Assembly (NCBI RefSeq): GCF_900566055.1
Contig: NZ_UPHQ01000080.1
Location: 1 to 64,000 of the forward strand
Direction: 5' to 3'
Source of the DNA: Mycobacterium innocens
GTDB lineage: Bacteria; Actinomycetota; Actinomycetes; Mycobacteriales; Mycobacteriaceae
DNA length: 64,000 nt
The notes beneath the pieces are model-generated. The model did not search any database. It worked only from the letters and a program-made list of their open reading frames with translations, and was not told where the DNA came from. This document shows positions 46,473-56,280 of the stretch, piece after piece; the stretch's first letter is position 1, and every line of letters starts with the position of its first letter. Position numbers and translations under genes: made by a program.

Positions 46473-47762
46473 TCAGCCCAACACGAAGTAGCGAACCCAC
46501 AGGTAGATCGCCGCCAACGCGACCGAGACCGCGGTAACCACAATGCCTTTGCGGGTGAATTCCCAAAATGAGATAGGAGTGCCTGCGCGCCGGGCGATAC
46601 CGAGCATAACGACGTTGGCGCTGGCTCCCACTGCGGTGAGGTTGCCCCCGAAGTCGGCGCCCAGGGCAAGTGCCCACCATAACGTGTCGGGGTTGATGTG
46701 ACCGGGCATGACCGCAGCCAGCTCGGCGACAATTGGCGTCATCGTCGCAACGTAGGGGATGTTGTCGATGATGCCGGACACGGGTGCTGAGATGCCGAGA
46801 ATCAGGAACACGGTGGACAATTCGTTTCCGGCGGTCAAATTGGTCGCCGCCCGCGCCAGCTGATAGACGACACCGGTTTTTACCAGGGCACCGATCATGA
46901 TGAACAGCCCGGCAAAGAAAAGCAGTGTTTCCCATTCGACGCTGGATAGGTAATCGGACCGCTCCAGCCCGGAGATCACCACCAGGATGCCAGCGCCCAC
47001 CAGCGCCACCATGGATGGTTTCATATGCAGTGCCGAATTTGCGACGAAGGCCGTGAACACCGCCACGAGGACGACACCACACTTGATCAGCAGCTTGTGA
47101 TCGCGAATGGCTTCCTTTTCTTCCAACGACATGACGTCGCCGATCCGCGTGGGATCGGCGGTAAATGCGCCGGGAAACAGGCGCGGCACGATGAGGATGA
47201 ACGCCGCTAGCACGATTATCACGATCGGGGCCAGATTGATCAGGAAGTCGTTGAACGAAAGCCCGCCCTTGCTGGCGATGACGATGTTGGGGGGGTCGCC
47301 GACCAATGTCGCGGTGCCGCCGATGTTCGATGCGAACGCTTCGGCCATCAAGAACGGGTTCGCGTTGATCGCCAACCGGTCGCACACCAGCAGGGTCACC
47401 GGGGCGATCAGCAAGACCGTGGTGACGTTGTCCAGCATCGCTGATGCGATCGCGGTGACCAGCACTAACAGGATCATGATGCGCACGGGCGAGCCGCCGG
47501 CCCGTTTGGCCGCCCAGATCGCGACGTATTCGAACACCCCGGTCTGCCGCAGCACGCTGACGATGATCATCATGCCCAGCAGCAAAAAGATGACGTCCCA
47601 ATCGATTCCGGTCTCGTGAGAATAGAAGACGTCTTCGGAATTGATGACGGGTAGGGCAACCACGATCGCCGCACCGGCCAGCGCTACCAGCGTCTTGTTG
47701 ATGCGTTCGCTGGCGATCAATGCATAGGCGACCACAAATACGCAGACCGCGATGACACTCAT
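46473..47762 (-). CDS. arsA: ArsB/NhaD superfamily permease (arsA-like)
   Basis: The product is 429 residues, strongly similar to the arsB1 product along its whole length (same [52 protein letters not shown] and [22 protein letters not shown] blocks), so the two arose by tandem duplication. It is not the ArsA ATPase despite the inherited mycobacterial name. The CBS-domain gene upstream on the same strand is probably in one operon. Confidence 0.88.
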   Translation of the reverse strand: MSVIAVCVFVVAYALIASERINKTLVALAGAAIVVALPVINSEDVFYSHETGIDWDVIFLLLGMMIIVSVLRQTGVFEYVAIWAAKRAGGSPVRIMILLVLVTAIASAMLDNVTTVLLIAPVTLLVCDRLAINANPFLMAEAFASNIGGTATLVGDPPNIVIASKGGLSFNDFLINLAPIVIIVLAAFILIVPRLFPGAFTADPTRIGDVMSLEEKEAIRDHKLLIKCGVVLVAVFTAFVANSALHMKPSMVALVGAGILVVISGLERSDYLSSVEWETLLFFAGLFIMIGALVKTGVVYQLARAATNLTAGNELSTVFLILGISAPVSGIIDNIPYVATMTPIVAELAAVMPGHINPDTLWWALALGADFGGNLTAVGASANVVMLGIARRAGTPISFWEFTRKGIVVTAVSVALAAIYLWVRYFVLG

Positions 47763-47817
47763 CGGGTGGTCACCTGTGTTGGCGCCGGGACACCGCTTAT
47801 CGCCGAGACCTTCGAGA

Positions 47818-48261
47818 TCACCGCTTCAGCGCCGCTGCCAGGAGGCGCGATGCCGTGATCACCCCGAGCAGACTGCCGTCTTTGACCACTGGGAGGAGCG
47901 GGCTGCGCAGCCGAGCCATGATCGCGGCCACCTCGATGATGGTGTCGTCGGCATTCACCGGAGGAACGTCGACCAGGTGATCCGGCAACACGTCGCGGAC
48001 TGTCTTGCCGCTCAACTTTTCCGCACAGCGGTCAGCCATCGATTCGTTGAGCACGCCGGCCAGCGAAGGATCGTCCTGGACGTAGCGGGGCACGATGAAG
48101 CGCACGACTTGGGAGGCCGGCAGCACTGCGTACGGTTTTCCTGTGGGCTTGGTGACCAAGAGCCCGGGCAGGCGATGCTCGGCGAGCATGCGGGCAGCAT
48201 CCAGCGCGCTCGAATTGACGTCGACTACCGGAAAATCTTCGGCGATGTCCTCGGCGCGCAT
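47818..48261 (-). CDS. Two-CBS-domain protein (Rv2683-like)
   Basis: The product is 147 residues from ATG 48261; the longer frame to 48396 is not conserved-looking. CBS1 has [39 protein letters not shown]2 has [28 protein letters not shown] and [18 protein letters not shown] pairs bind adenine nucleotides and regulate transporters and enzymes; lying 55 bases before arsA/arsB1, it may regulate those permeases. Confidence 0.88.
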   Translation of the reverse strand: MRAEDIAEDFPVVDVNSSALDAARMLAEHRLPGLLVTKPTGKPYAVLPASQVVRFIVPRYVQDDPSLAGVLNESMADRCAEKLSGKTVRDVLPDHLVDVPPVNADDTIIEVAAIMARLRSPLLPVVKDGSLLGVITASRLLAAALKR

Positions 48262-48264
48262 ATG

Positions 48265-48279
48265 CCGACGATACGTCGG
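48265..48279. promoter_or_regulatory. Inverted repeat upstream of the CBS gene
   Basis: CCGACG-ATA-CGTCGG, a perfect 6-base inverted repeat with a 3-base centre, begins 4 bases before the ATG of the CBS gene. It could be an operator or a translational hairpin at the start site. No binding protein can be named. Confidence 0.35.
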
Positions 48280-48443
48280 TGTCGGGGTCGCGGTCAGCTC
48301 TGCTGGGCCCATGATGTTCTTTCGCGTCGTCGGACATTGCTGGTACCACTCGACGCCGACCAGGCTTCCCGGCTCACCGGTCACTGACGTTATCAAGAGC
48401 GCTCACGGGCGCTAAATGGGACCTTGCTGCGTACACTGGCGAG

Positions 48444-50420
48444 ATGCTGCAACAGATCCGTGGGCCCGCCGATCTGCAGCACCTTTCCCAGGCGCAGCTA
48501 CGGGAGCTGGCCCAGGAGATCCGCGAGTTTCTGATCCACAAGGTTGCCGCGACCGGGGGACACCTCGGGCCGAATCTGGGTGTCGTGGAACTGACGCTGG
48601 CGCTGCATCGGGTGTTCGATTCGCCGCACGACCCGATCATCTTCGACACGGGTCACCAGGCCTACGTCCACAAGATGCTGACCGGACGTGCCCAGGACTT
48701 CGAAGGCCTGCGTAAGAAGGGTGGGCTGTCGGGGTATCCGTGCCGCGCCGAAAGCGAACACGACTGGGTGGAGTCCAGCCATGCCAGCGCGGCATTGTCG
48801 TATGCCGACGGCCTGGCCAAGGCGTTCGAGTTGACCGGGCACCGCAATCGGCACGTGGTCGCCGTGGTGGGCGACGGCGCACTCACCGGCGGTATGTGCT
48901 GGGAGGCGCTGAACAATATCGCCGGGTCGCACCGGCCGGTGATCATCGTGGTCAACGACAACGGCCGCAGCTACGCCCCGACCATCGGCGGCGTCGCCGA
49001 TCATCTGGCCACGCTGCGGCTGCAGCCGGCCTACGAGCAGATGCTCGAGAAGGGCCGCGACGTGGTGCGTGCGGTGCCGCTGGTCGGTGAGGTGTGCTAC
49101 CACTTCCTGCACAGCGTCAAAGCCGGCATCAAGGACTCCCTGTCACCGCAGCTGATGTTCACCGACCTCGGGCTGAAGTACGTCGGACCCGTCGACGGGC
49201 ACGACGAACGGGCGGTGGAGGTCGCGCTGCGCAAGGCCCGCGGTTTCGGCCGCCCGGTGATCGTGCATGTGGTCACCCGCAAGGGCATGGGTTATGCCCC
49301 GGCCGAAGCCGACGAGGCCGAGCAGATGCACTCCACGGTCCCGATCAACCCGGTCACCGGGCAAGCCACCAAGGCGGCCGGCCCGGGCTGGACGGCGACC
49401 TTTTCCGACGCGCTGATCAGCTACGGCCGGCAACGCCGCGACATCGTTGCCATTACCGCGGCCATGCCCGGACCGACCGGGCTGACGGCATTCGGGCAGC
49501 GCTTCCCGGACCGGTTGTTCGACGTCGGTATCGCCGAGCAGCACGCGATCACCTCGGCCGCCGGACTGGCGATGGGCGGGATGCACCCCGTGGTCGCGAT
49601 CTATTCGACGTTCCTGAACCGCGCTTTCGACCAGATCATGATGGACGTGGCGTTGCACAAGCTGCCGGTCACCATGGTGCTGGACCGCGCCGGCATCACC
49701 GGCTCGGATGGCCCCAGTCACAACGGCATGTGGGACTTGTCGATGCTCAACATCGTGCCCGGCATCCGGGTGGCCGCACCCCGCGACGCCACCCGGCTGC
49801 GTGAGGAACTCGGTGAGGCGCTCGACATCAGTGATGGGCCGACGGCCCTCAGATTCCCGAAAGGTGATGTGGGCGAGGATATTCCGGCTTTTGAACGGCG
49901 GGGCTCGAGCGTGGCGGGTGTCGACGTGCTCGCGGTGCCGGCCGACGGCCTGAACCACGATGTGCTGCTGGTGGCGGTGGGCCCGCTGGCCTCGATGGCG
50001 TTGGCGGTGGCCAAGCGGCTACATACTCAGGGCATCGGGGTGACGGTGATCGACCCGCGTTGGGTGTTGCCGGTGTCCGACGGTGTTCGCGAGCTGGCGG
50101 TGCGGCACAAGCTGCTGGTCACGCTGGAGGACAACGGGGTCAACGGCGGCGTCGGCTCGGCGGTGTCGGCTGCCTTGCGGCGCGCGGAGATCGACGTGCC
50201 GTGCCGCGACGTCGGGCTGCCGCAGGAGTTCTTCGATCACGCCTCACGCGGTGAGGTGCTGGCCGATCTGGGGCTGACCGACCAGGACGTGGCCCGCCGC
50301 ATCACCGGTTGGGTCGCCGCGCTGAGTACCTCCGAGGCAGGCGACGAATCGGGCCGGTTTGGCCCGACCGGTGGCCGGACCCTCGGGCCGGCGTCTGAGA
50401 TCAGCGAGCATCTCGACTAA
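48444..50420 (+). CDS. dxs: 1-deoxy-D-xylulose-5-phosphate synthase
   Basis: The product is 658 residues. It makes DXP from pyruvate and glyceraldehyde-3-phosphate, the first step of the MEP isoprenoid pathway. The TPP motif [16 protein letters not shown] is present, as are [15 protein letters not shown] near the N-terminus, DVGIAEQHA (catalytic Glu) and [20 protein letters not shown] in the pyrimidine domain, and a complete transketolase C-domain. Its stop overlaps the convergent RNase D-like gene by 4 bases. Confidence 0.97.
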   Translation: MLQQIRGPADLQHLSQAQLRELAQEIREFLIHKVAATGGHLGPNLGVVELTLALHRVFDSPHDPIIFDTGHQAYVHKMLTGRAQDFEGLRKKGGLSGYPCRAESEHDWVESSHASAALSYADGLAKAFELTGHRNRHVVAVVGDGALTGGMCWEALNNIAGSHRPVIIVVNDNGRSYAPTIGGVADHLATLRLQPAYEQMLEKGRDVVRAVPLVGEVCYHFLHSVKAGIKDSLSPQLMFTDLGLKYVGPVDGHDERAVEVALRKARGFGRPVIVHVVTRKGMGYAPAEADEAEQMHSTVPINPVTGQATKAAGPGWTATFSDALISYGRQRRDIVAITAAMPGPTGLTAFGQRFPDRLFDVGIAEQHAITSAAGLAMGGMHPVVAIYSTFLNRAFDQIMMDVALHKLPVTMVLDRAGITGSDGPSHNGMWDLSMLNIVPGIRVAAPRDATRLREELGEALDISDGPTALRFPKGDVGEDIPAFERRGSSVAGVDVLAVPADGLNHDVLLVAVGPLASMALAVAKRLHTQGIGVTVIDPRWVLPVSDGVRELAVRHKLLVTLEDNGVNGGVGSAVSAALRRAEIDVPCRDVGLPQEFFDHASRGEVLADLGLTDQDVARRITGWVAALSTSEAGDESGRFGPTGGRTLGPASEISEHLD

Positions 50421-51718
50421 GGATTGTCGCTCTCGGATTCGGCATTGGCCCGGGCCACCGCCGCGGCCAGCACCGGCACCACCAGTCGACGCTGCCACGC
50501 CCGCGCGTGGCCGGCCCGCAGGAACTCGTCGATCGCGTCGGCGGCGCCCTCCCGGGGACCGGCCCACTCCCAACACAGCCGTCGCACCAACTCGGGTGAG
50601 ACCAGGTTTTCCGTCGGTACCCGCACCCGCTGCGACAGTTCTGCCAGCGCCGCCCGGACCGCCTCCAACCGTGCGGCCGCATCGGGTTTCCGCCTGCTCC
50701 ACCGCGCCGGCAGCGGCGGCCCATTGTCCGACTCGGTCACCTCCGGCGGATGCTGGGTTTCCCGGGCCGCTTCCAGTGCCGCCAGCCAGATCGCGGCATT
50801 GCGACGCTGGTTGCGCCCGCCGAACACTGGCAAAGCGACGAGGTCCTCGACCGATCTCGGGTCGGCGATGGCCGCGTCGATGATGGCCGAGTCCGGCAGG
50901 ATCCGGCGCGGCGCGATGTCGCGCAGCCGGGCAATCCGGTCGCGGGCCAGCCACAGCTCGCGAACCGCGGCCAACCTCCGACGGTCGCGCAACTTATGGA
51001 TACCGGAGGTGCGGCGCCAGCGGTCTGGCCGCGCCGTCGCCGCGGCCGTCCGCGACTCGTATGTCCGCAGATGCTCGAATTCCTCTGCGGCCCAACCGGT
51101 TTTGCCTTGTTCGGTCAGCACTTGCGAGATCGCTGCGCGCAGTTCGATGAGCAGCTCGACGTCGAGGGCGGCATAGTTCAGCCAGGCCGAAGGCAGCGGA
51201 CGCTTGGACCAGTCGGCCGCGCCGTGGCCCTTGGCCAGCCCCATCCCCAGTAGCCGCTCGACCATGGTCGCCAAGTTCACCCGATCGAACCCGGCCAGGC
51301 GTCCGGCCAGCTCGGTGTCATAGAGCGCCGACGGCCGCATGCCGACCTCGGCCAGACACGGCAGGTCCTGATCGGCGGAGTGCAGAATCCACTCGTCGTC
51401 CCTGAGTACCTCGGCGACCGGCTGCAGCACGGCCGCCGGGTCGCCGCCATGGCTGACCGGGTCGATCAGTACGGTGCCGGCGCCGGCCCGCCGAATCTGG
51501 ATCAGATAGGCCCGATTGGAGTAGCGAAAACCCGACGCCCGCTCGGCATCCACCGCAAAAGGCCCGTGGCCGCGGTCCAAGAGCTCCGCGGCGGCCTCGA
51601 TCTGGCCCACGGTCACCGAGAGGTCCGGCATCCCGTGCGCCGGCCGCAGCAGCAGCGTCGGCACGGATGCCGTGCCGCCCGACGGTTCAGTCTCCGCGGG
51701 AGACGGGTCGGGGCACAT
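50417..51718 (-). CDS. RNase D-like 3'-5' exonuclease with HRDC domain (Rv2681-like)
   Basis: The product is 433 residues. DEDD exonuclease motifs are [22 protein letters not shown] (DxE), [14 protein letters not shown] with [17 protein letters not shown], and [13 protein letters not shown] (Y..xxD). HRDC domains follow, with [28 protein letters not shown]. It most likely trims tRNA or other structured RNA 3' ends. The DUF3000 gene lies upstream in the same direction; its stop is 2 bases before this start. Confidence 0.92.
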   Translation of the reverse strand: MCPDPSPAETEPSGGTASVPTLLLRPAHGMPDLSVTVGQIEAAAELLDRGHGPFAVDAERASGFRYSNRAYLIQIRRAGAGTVLIDPVSHGGDPAAVLQPVAEVLRDDEWILHSADQDLPCLAEVGMRPSALYDTELAGRLAGFDRVNLATMVERLLGMGLAKGHGAADWSKRPLPSAWLNYAALDVELLIELRAAISQVLTEQGKTGWAAEEFEHLRTYESRTAAATARPDRWRRTSGIHKLRDRRRLAAVRELWLARDRIARLRDIAPRRILPDSAIIDAAIADPRSVEDLVALPVFGGRNQRRNAAIWLAALEAARETQHPPEVTESDNGPPLPARWSRRKPDAAARLEAVRAALAELSQRVRVPTENLVSPELVRRLCWEWAGPREGAADAIDEFLRAGHARAWQRRLVVPVLAAAVARANAESESDNP

Positions 51719-51719
51719 G

Positions 51720-52301
51720 TCAGGCGCGTGACCGCGGGCTCAGGTCGATGACCCCGGCTGGGGGTAGGCCCGCGGCATGCTCGAGAACATCGCAGAACGC
51801 CTCGACGTGGCTGCCCACCTCGGGCGTGGTCGCCGTCCACGACGCCCGCAGCTCGAGCTGATGGGCGCGCGGCGGTCCGGAAATGTCGCCGTAGCGCACC
51901 GATGTGGTCGCGGTGACGGTGCCGCCCAGGGCGGTCATGTGCTCGGTGCGCGACTCGAGCGCCTCCACCAGCCAACTCCACGCCACCTCGGGCAGCAACG
52001 GGTCGATGGCTTCCTGTGAGTCCAGGTCGGCCTGGATGTAGGCGACCAGGCGAATGGTGCCGTCCCAGGCGTCGGAGCCCTCCGGGTCGTAGAGCAGGAT
52101 GAGCCGGCCGAACGCGTCACCCTCGGACCGCTCGGGGACGATGTCGAGATCGGGATGTTTGACCTCGGCGCCCAGCGCGTAGCTGTAGGGCGCCAGCCGC
52201 TGCGGCGGACGGATGGGACCGAGCTCGATCTCCGGGCGCACGGTGACCGCATTCATGGCCGCGACCGCTTCGCGGAAGGGGGCCGGTTCGGCTGCGGTCA
52301 C
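51720..52301 (-). CDS. DUF3000 protein (Rv2680-like)
   Basis: The product is 193 residues from GTG 52301 (VTAAEPAPFREAVAAMN). LGPIRPPQRLAPYSYALGAEV, RLILLYDPEGSDAWDGTIRLVAYIQADLD and SVRYGDISGPPRAHQLELRASWTA identify DUF3000. The family is confined to actinobacteria and has no known function. It is nearly contiguous with the RNase D-like gene. Confidence 0.9.
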   Translation of the reverse strand: MTAAEPAPFREAVAAMNAVTVRPEIELGPIRPPQRLAPYSYALGAEVKHPDLDIVPERSEGDAFGRLILLYDPEGSDAWDGTIRLVAYIQADLDSQEAIDPLLPEVAWSWLVEALESRTEHMTALGGTVTATTSVRYGDISGPPRAHQLELRASWTATTPEVGSHVEAFCDVLEHAAGLPPAGVIDLSPRSRA

Positions 52302-52411
52302 GAGCGTCGCTCCTGCTTGTCGCTGCGCTCCGCATTGTCGTCGGCGCGAGTCACAAAATCCGACGGTAGACCTAACGTCCGACACGCGCAGACAGGCGCG
52401 CCGAATCACGC

Positions 52412-53233
52412 TCAGCCCCCGGTACCGGCGCCAAATCGCGCCGCACGCTTCTCGCGGTGCGCGGCCAATCCTTCGCGCACGTCAGGGCCGCTGAACCCGA
52501 GGAATTCCAGGCCCAGCGACGTTTCGAAGGCGGGCCCGAACATGCGGTACCAGTGATTGAGGCTGTGTTTGGTCCAGCGAATCGCGTGTTGGGCGCCCTG
52601 TGCCAGATTCTCGGCAAGGCGCGTCGCGGTGGCAAGCACGTCGTCGTCGTCGACGCACGTCGAGACCAGGCCGATGCGCTCAGCTTCCTCGCCGGACAGC
52701 GGCTCACAGGTCAGCAGGTAGTACTTGGCCTTGGCCATGCCCACCAGCAGCGGCCAGCAGATCGCGGCGTGGTCGCCGGCGGCCACCCCGAGCTTGGTGT
52801 GGCCGTCGATGATCTTCGCCGTCCGGCCCGCCACCGAGATGTCGGCCAGCAGGGCCACCACCAGGCCCGCGCCCACGGCCGGGCCGCGGATCGCCGAAAC
52901 CACCGGCTTGTCCAGGTTGACCAGGTTGAACACCAGGTCGCGCGCCTCGCGCATGATGCGGGCCCGGTCTTCGAAGTCGCCCATGGTCTGGTCGATCAAG
53001 TCGAAACTGCCGCCGGAGGAAAACGCTTTGCCTTCACCGCGCACCAGCACCACTCGCACCTCCGGATCGCGGTCGATCACCGGCCAGATGTCGGCCAGGT
53101 CGCGGTGCATCTGCGGCCCGACCGAATTCAGGCCGGGGGAGTCCAGAACCAGGTTCAGCACGCCGTTATCGGTGTGTTCTAGTCGCAGACTTGGGAACTC
53201 GTCGTAGTCGACTGGCGGGTGGCGCACTGGCAT
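52412..53233 (-). CDS. echA15: Enoyl-CoA hydratase/isomerase family protein
   Basis: The product is 273 residues. The crotonase fold is shown by [22 protein letters not shown] (oxyanion region 1) and the [28 protein letters not shown] core (oxyanion region 2). The usual catalytic Glu positions after that core are not clear to me, so the precise reaction is uncertain. The C-terminal helices include [23 protein letters not shown]. It lies 9 bases downstream of the GMC oxidoreductase stop. Confidence 0.92.
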   Translation of the reverse strand: MPVRHPPVDYDEFPSLRLEHTDNGVLNLVLDSPGLNSVGPQMHRDLADIWPVIDRDPEVRVVLVRGEGKAFSSGGSFDLIDQTMGDFEDRARIMREARDLVFNLVNLDKPVVSAIRGPAVGAGLVVALLADISVAGRTAKIIDGHTKLGVAAGDHAAICWPLLVGMAKAKYYLLTCEPLSGEEAERIGLVSTCVDDDDVLATATRLAENLAQGAQHAIRWTKHSLNHWYRMFGPAFETSLGLEFLGFSGPDVREGLAAHREKRAARFGAGTGG

Positions 53234-53242
53234 ACCAGGATG

Positions 53243-54925
53243 TTACGCACGGGCTGATCGGCTGCCGACCAGGGCGTCTGCCCGCACGTCACCGCGCACG
53301 ATCCGCTCGGCCAGGCGCGCTGCGAGCGCCATGATGGTTAACGCCGGGTTGGCGCTGCCCTGGGTGGGGCACACCGAGCCGTCGGCGATGAACAGATTGG
53401 GCACTGCCCAGGTTCGCTGGTCGGAGTTGACGACGCTGGTCTGCGGGTCGCTGCCCATCCGGGCACCGCCGATGAGGTGCGCGAAGCGCTGGATGGTCAG
53501 CACGTCCTGCGCGCCGGCGGCGTGCAGGATGTTGGTGATCACCTGGGTGGAGTACTCCATGTTGGCCTTGTCGTTGTCCGACAGGTTGTAGTCGAATCGG
53601 GCGACGGGCAGCCCGTATTGATCGGTCTCGTCAGCGAGGGTGACGCGGTTGTCTTCGTGTTGCAGCAGCTCGTTGAGCACACCGATCGTGGACCAGTGGT
53701 TGTAGTCACGCATGTATTCGCGCAGTGTGGCGCCCCAATGCCCGTCAGCGAGCACATGTTCGGCCCAGCCGATCGGCAACGGCGAGACTGTTTGGATGGA
53801 AAACCCCCGGGCGAAACCGCGGTCAGGATCGGTTTCGTAGAACTGCTCCGAGGACACCTCCGGCGGCGGCGCCTTGTACATCCGCAGTTCCTCGCGCCAG
53901 CGGCCCGCGGTCTGCGAGGCACCCTGCACCATCACGTAGCGGCCCACCTGGTCGTGGTTGTTGCACAAGCCGTTCGGGAAACGCGGACCGGCGGAATTGA
54001 GCAACAACCGCGGCGTCTCGATCGAATAGCAGGCCACCGCGACCACCTTGGCCCGCTGGCGCCGCTCACCACTCCCAGCCTCGTCGAAATACGTTACCCC
54101 GCTTGCATTTCCGCTCTCGTCGAGCTCGATCCGGCTGGCCATGCAGTTCGCCCGGATCTCGACGCCGTGGACCAGCGCGTCGGGCAGGTGGGTGACGTAC
54201 GGGCTGGCCTTGGCGTTGACCTTGCACCCCTGCAGGCAGTAGCCGCGGTACATGCAGTGCGGCCGGTTACCGAAGGTGCCGTTGACGATGCCGACCGGGC
54301 CGACCCGCATCTCGATGCCGAGTCGTATAGCACCTTCCCACAGCTTCATCGCGGCGCCCGAAACCGGATGCGGCGCATGCGGATAGCGATGCGGATCGCC
54401 CCACGGCCAGTTCTGACCGGCCACCGGCAGCTCCAGTTCCAGTCGTTCGTAATGCGGCCGCAGGTCGGCGTAGCTGATCGGCCAGTCGGCGCCGACCCGG
54501 TCGCGGGTGAAGGTCTCGAAGTCGCTGGGATGGAAGCGCGGCGTGTAGCCGGCGTAGTGCACCATCGATCCGCCCACGCCGCGCCCGGAGTTGTTCTTGC
54601 CCAGCTCGATCGGATCGGATCCGCCGATGATCCGCTTCTGCGTCCAGTACAACTCGTGGGAGCCGGCTTCGTCGGATACCCAGTCCTCGTCCGGGTGCCA
54701 GAACGGGCCGGCCTCGAGGATGACGATGCGCCAGCCGGCCCGGGCCAGCCGCTGGGCCAGCACCGAACCGCCCGCGCCGGCGCCGACGATTAACAGGTCG
54801 ACTTCCTCGTCGTCGGAATAGCGGCGCATGGTGGACTCGCCGGGCAGATCACGGGAGTGCACGTCGAGCAGGAACCGCGAATCGTTGTCGCGCGGCCCCG
54901 TCCCGACCGTCGAACAGGAACACAT
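53243..54925 (-). CDS. GMC oxidoreductase (FAD-dependent choline/cholesterol oxidase-like)
   Basis: The product is 560 residues from ATG 54925, or 528 from the internal ATG 54829. FAD-binding VDLLIVGAGAGGSVLAQRLARAG is at the start and GRGVGGSMVHYAGYTPRF follows as the GMC signature. A Cys-rich loop (CMYRGYCLQGCKVNAKASP) resembles that of gluconate/sorbosone-type dehydrogenase large subunits. The C-terminus has FAHLIGGARMGSDPQTSVVN and GSVCPTQGSANPALTIMALAARLAERI. Paired with a subunit-3-like gene upstream it probably formed a periplasmic or membrane-linked sugar or alcohol dehydrogenase. The N-terminus may be disturbed: another frame upstream reads SPIDVFLFDGRDGAA and NDSRFLLDVHS follows in this frame. 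Confidence 0.82.
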   Translation of the reverse strand: MCSCSTVGTGPRDNDSRFLLDVHSRDLPGESTMRRYSDDEEVDLLIVGAGAGGSVLAQRLARAGWRIVILEAGPFWHPDEDWVSDEAGSHELYWTQKRIIGGSDPIELGKNNSGRGVGGSMVHYAGYTPRFHPSDFETFTRDRVGADWPISYADLRPHYERLELELPVAGQNWPWGDPHRYPHAPHPVSGAAMKLWEGAIRLGIEMRVGPVGIVNGTFGNRPHCMYRGYCLQGCKVNAKASPYVTHLPDALVHGVEIRANCMASRIELDESGNASGVTYFDEAGSGERRQRAKVVAVACYSIETPRLLLNSAGPRFPNGLCNNHDQVGRYVMVQGASQTAGRWREELRMYKAPPPEVSSEQFYETDPDRGFARGFSIQTVSPLPIGWAEHVLADGHWGATLREYMRDYNHWSTIGVLNELLQHEDNRVTLADETDQYGLPVARFDYNLSDNDKANMEYSTQVITNILHAAGAQDVLTIQRFAHLIGGARMGSDPQTSVVNSDQRTWAVPNLFIADGSVCPTQGSANPALTIMALAARLAERIVRGDVRADALVGSRSARA

Positions 54926-55657
54926 CGATGGGTGATTTCTGGCGCGGACTGCTCAAGGGCTCGCTTGGCTCCCGGAGCCTCGAAGGGTTCGCGGCTGCCC
55001 ACACCGCCCAGCCGCATGAAGCCGCGGGGATAGGCCGGGCCGCCGAAGCCGATCTCGTTCCAGGCCCACGGATGGCTGTAGAAGCCGCTCAACGTCATCC
55101 GCATCACCCGACCAGGCCCGGGAGACGTTCAGCTTCTCCCAGCTGCCGCCGGACAACTCACCGTCGGCGAACCGCTGCACGACGGATTCGCGGGTCGCGA
55201 GATCGGCCGCCGCGAACGACTCCACCCCGGAGGCGATCTCGCGGGCTGTCTCGTCGAGACCCGACAGCACCAGGCGCCAGGTGTCGCGGTCGTCGGGCAT
55301 GTCGGCGTATTGATAGCCGTCCAGCCGGCCGTCGGCGAGCTTGGCATCGACGAATTCGGCCACCGGTATCCGCGGCTCGGCGTCCTGAGCTAACACGGTG
55401 TCGCAGAACGCGCGCAGCGTCGGCTCCTGCGACTCGTCGAAGAACCGCAGCGGCCCCGGCTTTTCCAACCGGGCCAGCACCACTTTTCGGGCGGCCTCGT
55501 CCCAGGTGTCGACGGTCGACAGCACGTCGTAGTCGGGATAGCGGCCGATCATCTGCGGGGTGGTGCCGCGGCGTTGGCGCGGCAGCCAGGACGGATGCAG
55601 CGGCTTGCCGTCCGGTCGCAGTTTCGGCAGGTGGTGCCCGTTCGAGATGTCAGGCAC
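54790..55657 (-). pseudogene. Gluconate 2-dehydrogenase subunit 3-like protein, frameshifted
   Basis: The minus-strand frame from 55657 starts MPDISNGHHLPKLRPDGKPL and stays coding through GGSWEKLNVSRAWS, then continues in nonsense to a stop at 54953. The conserved family C-terminus (FYSHPWAWNEIGFGGPAYPRG and RLGGVGSREPFE) is found immediately afterward but in the next frame, which then overlaps the GMC gene to 54790. Removing one base from the CCC run at 55107-55109 restores a continuous reading frame (W-S-V-M-R-M-T-L). The gene is thus interrupted by a one-base insertion, or the base call is wrong. Subunit 3 proteins carry the Tat-exported small subunit of membrane gluconate-type dehydrogenases. 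Confidence 0.8.
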
Positions 55658-55661
55658 GGCG

Positions 55662-56140
55662 CTACTTCTCCCGCCGCAGGACCGCCGCCAGCAGACCCAT
55701 CGCCCCGACGATGCTCATCAGGCCGGGCGCGGCAATGGGTGGACCCATCGGCACGTTGTAGTTGTACAGCCGCCAACCGCCGGGGCGGCGCGCGACACCG
55801 CGAGCGTGGAAGTATTCGCCCAGCAGGCCGTTCGCCGCGTATATCGCCGCGGTCGCCGGCAGCCACCGCTTGGCCCAGCGCTTGGAGAACGCTCCGCCCA
55901 CCCCGGCAACCACCACCGGCGGGGTGACGACGATCGAGCTCCACATCCATTTGTTGCCGAAGCTGGCGCGATAGTGCTCGAAGTACACCTCCGCGGTGGT
56001 CAAGGCGCCGCAAACGCCGTCAAGCCCGACAGCGACCGCTCGAAGCGACCGTGGGCGACGTTGTGCAACACCCGGTCGACGAAATACTCCGCCTCCTCGA
56101 CCAAATGCCCGCCAGGTGCCGAATCTCGAGTCAGCAACAT
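55662..56140 (-). pseudogene. Small membrane protein of the GMC cluster, frameshifted
   Basis: From ATG 56140 the frame MLLTRDSAPGGHLVEEAEYF reads to LTAFAAP and stops at 56000-56002. The continuation LTTAEVYFEHYRASFGNKW through two membrane segments to LAAVLRREK is in another frame that ends at 55662. Joining them near 56003-56010 gives a sensible 160-residue protein (...LTAFAA-LTTAEVYFEH...). So the gene has one indel. No function is known; it is next to the dehydrogenase subunits and probably served them. The open frame that extends from 56264 is an artefact of this shift. Confidence 0.75.
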
Positions 56141-56280
56141 GAACCCGTCTCATTGCCTGCCATCTATGGGTCTTCGAGGGGCGAATTTCCGCACAATGCA
56201 GCGACCGCCGTATTGGGCAGTACCCAAACAACCCGGAGGGCACACCTGCCCGCGGGCCCGTCATGGCAGCATTGGGGCCA

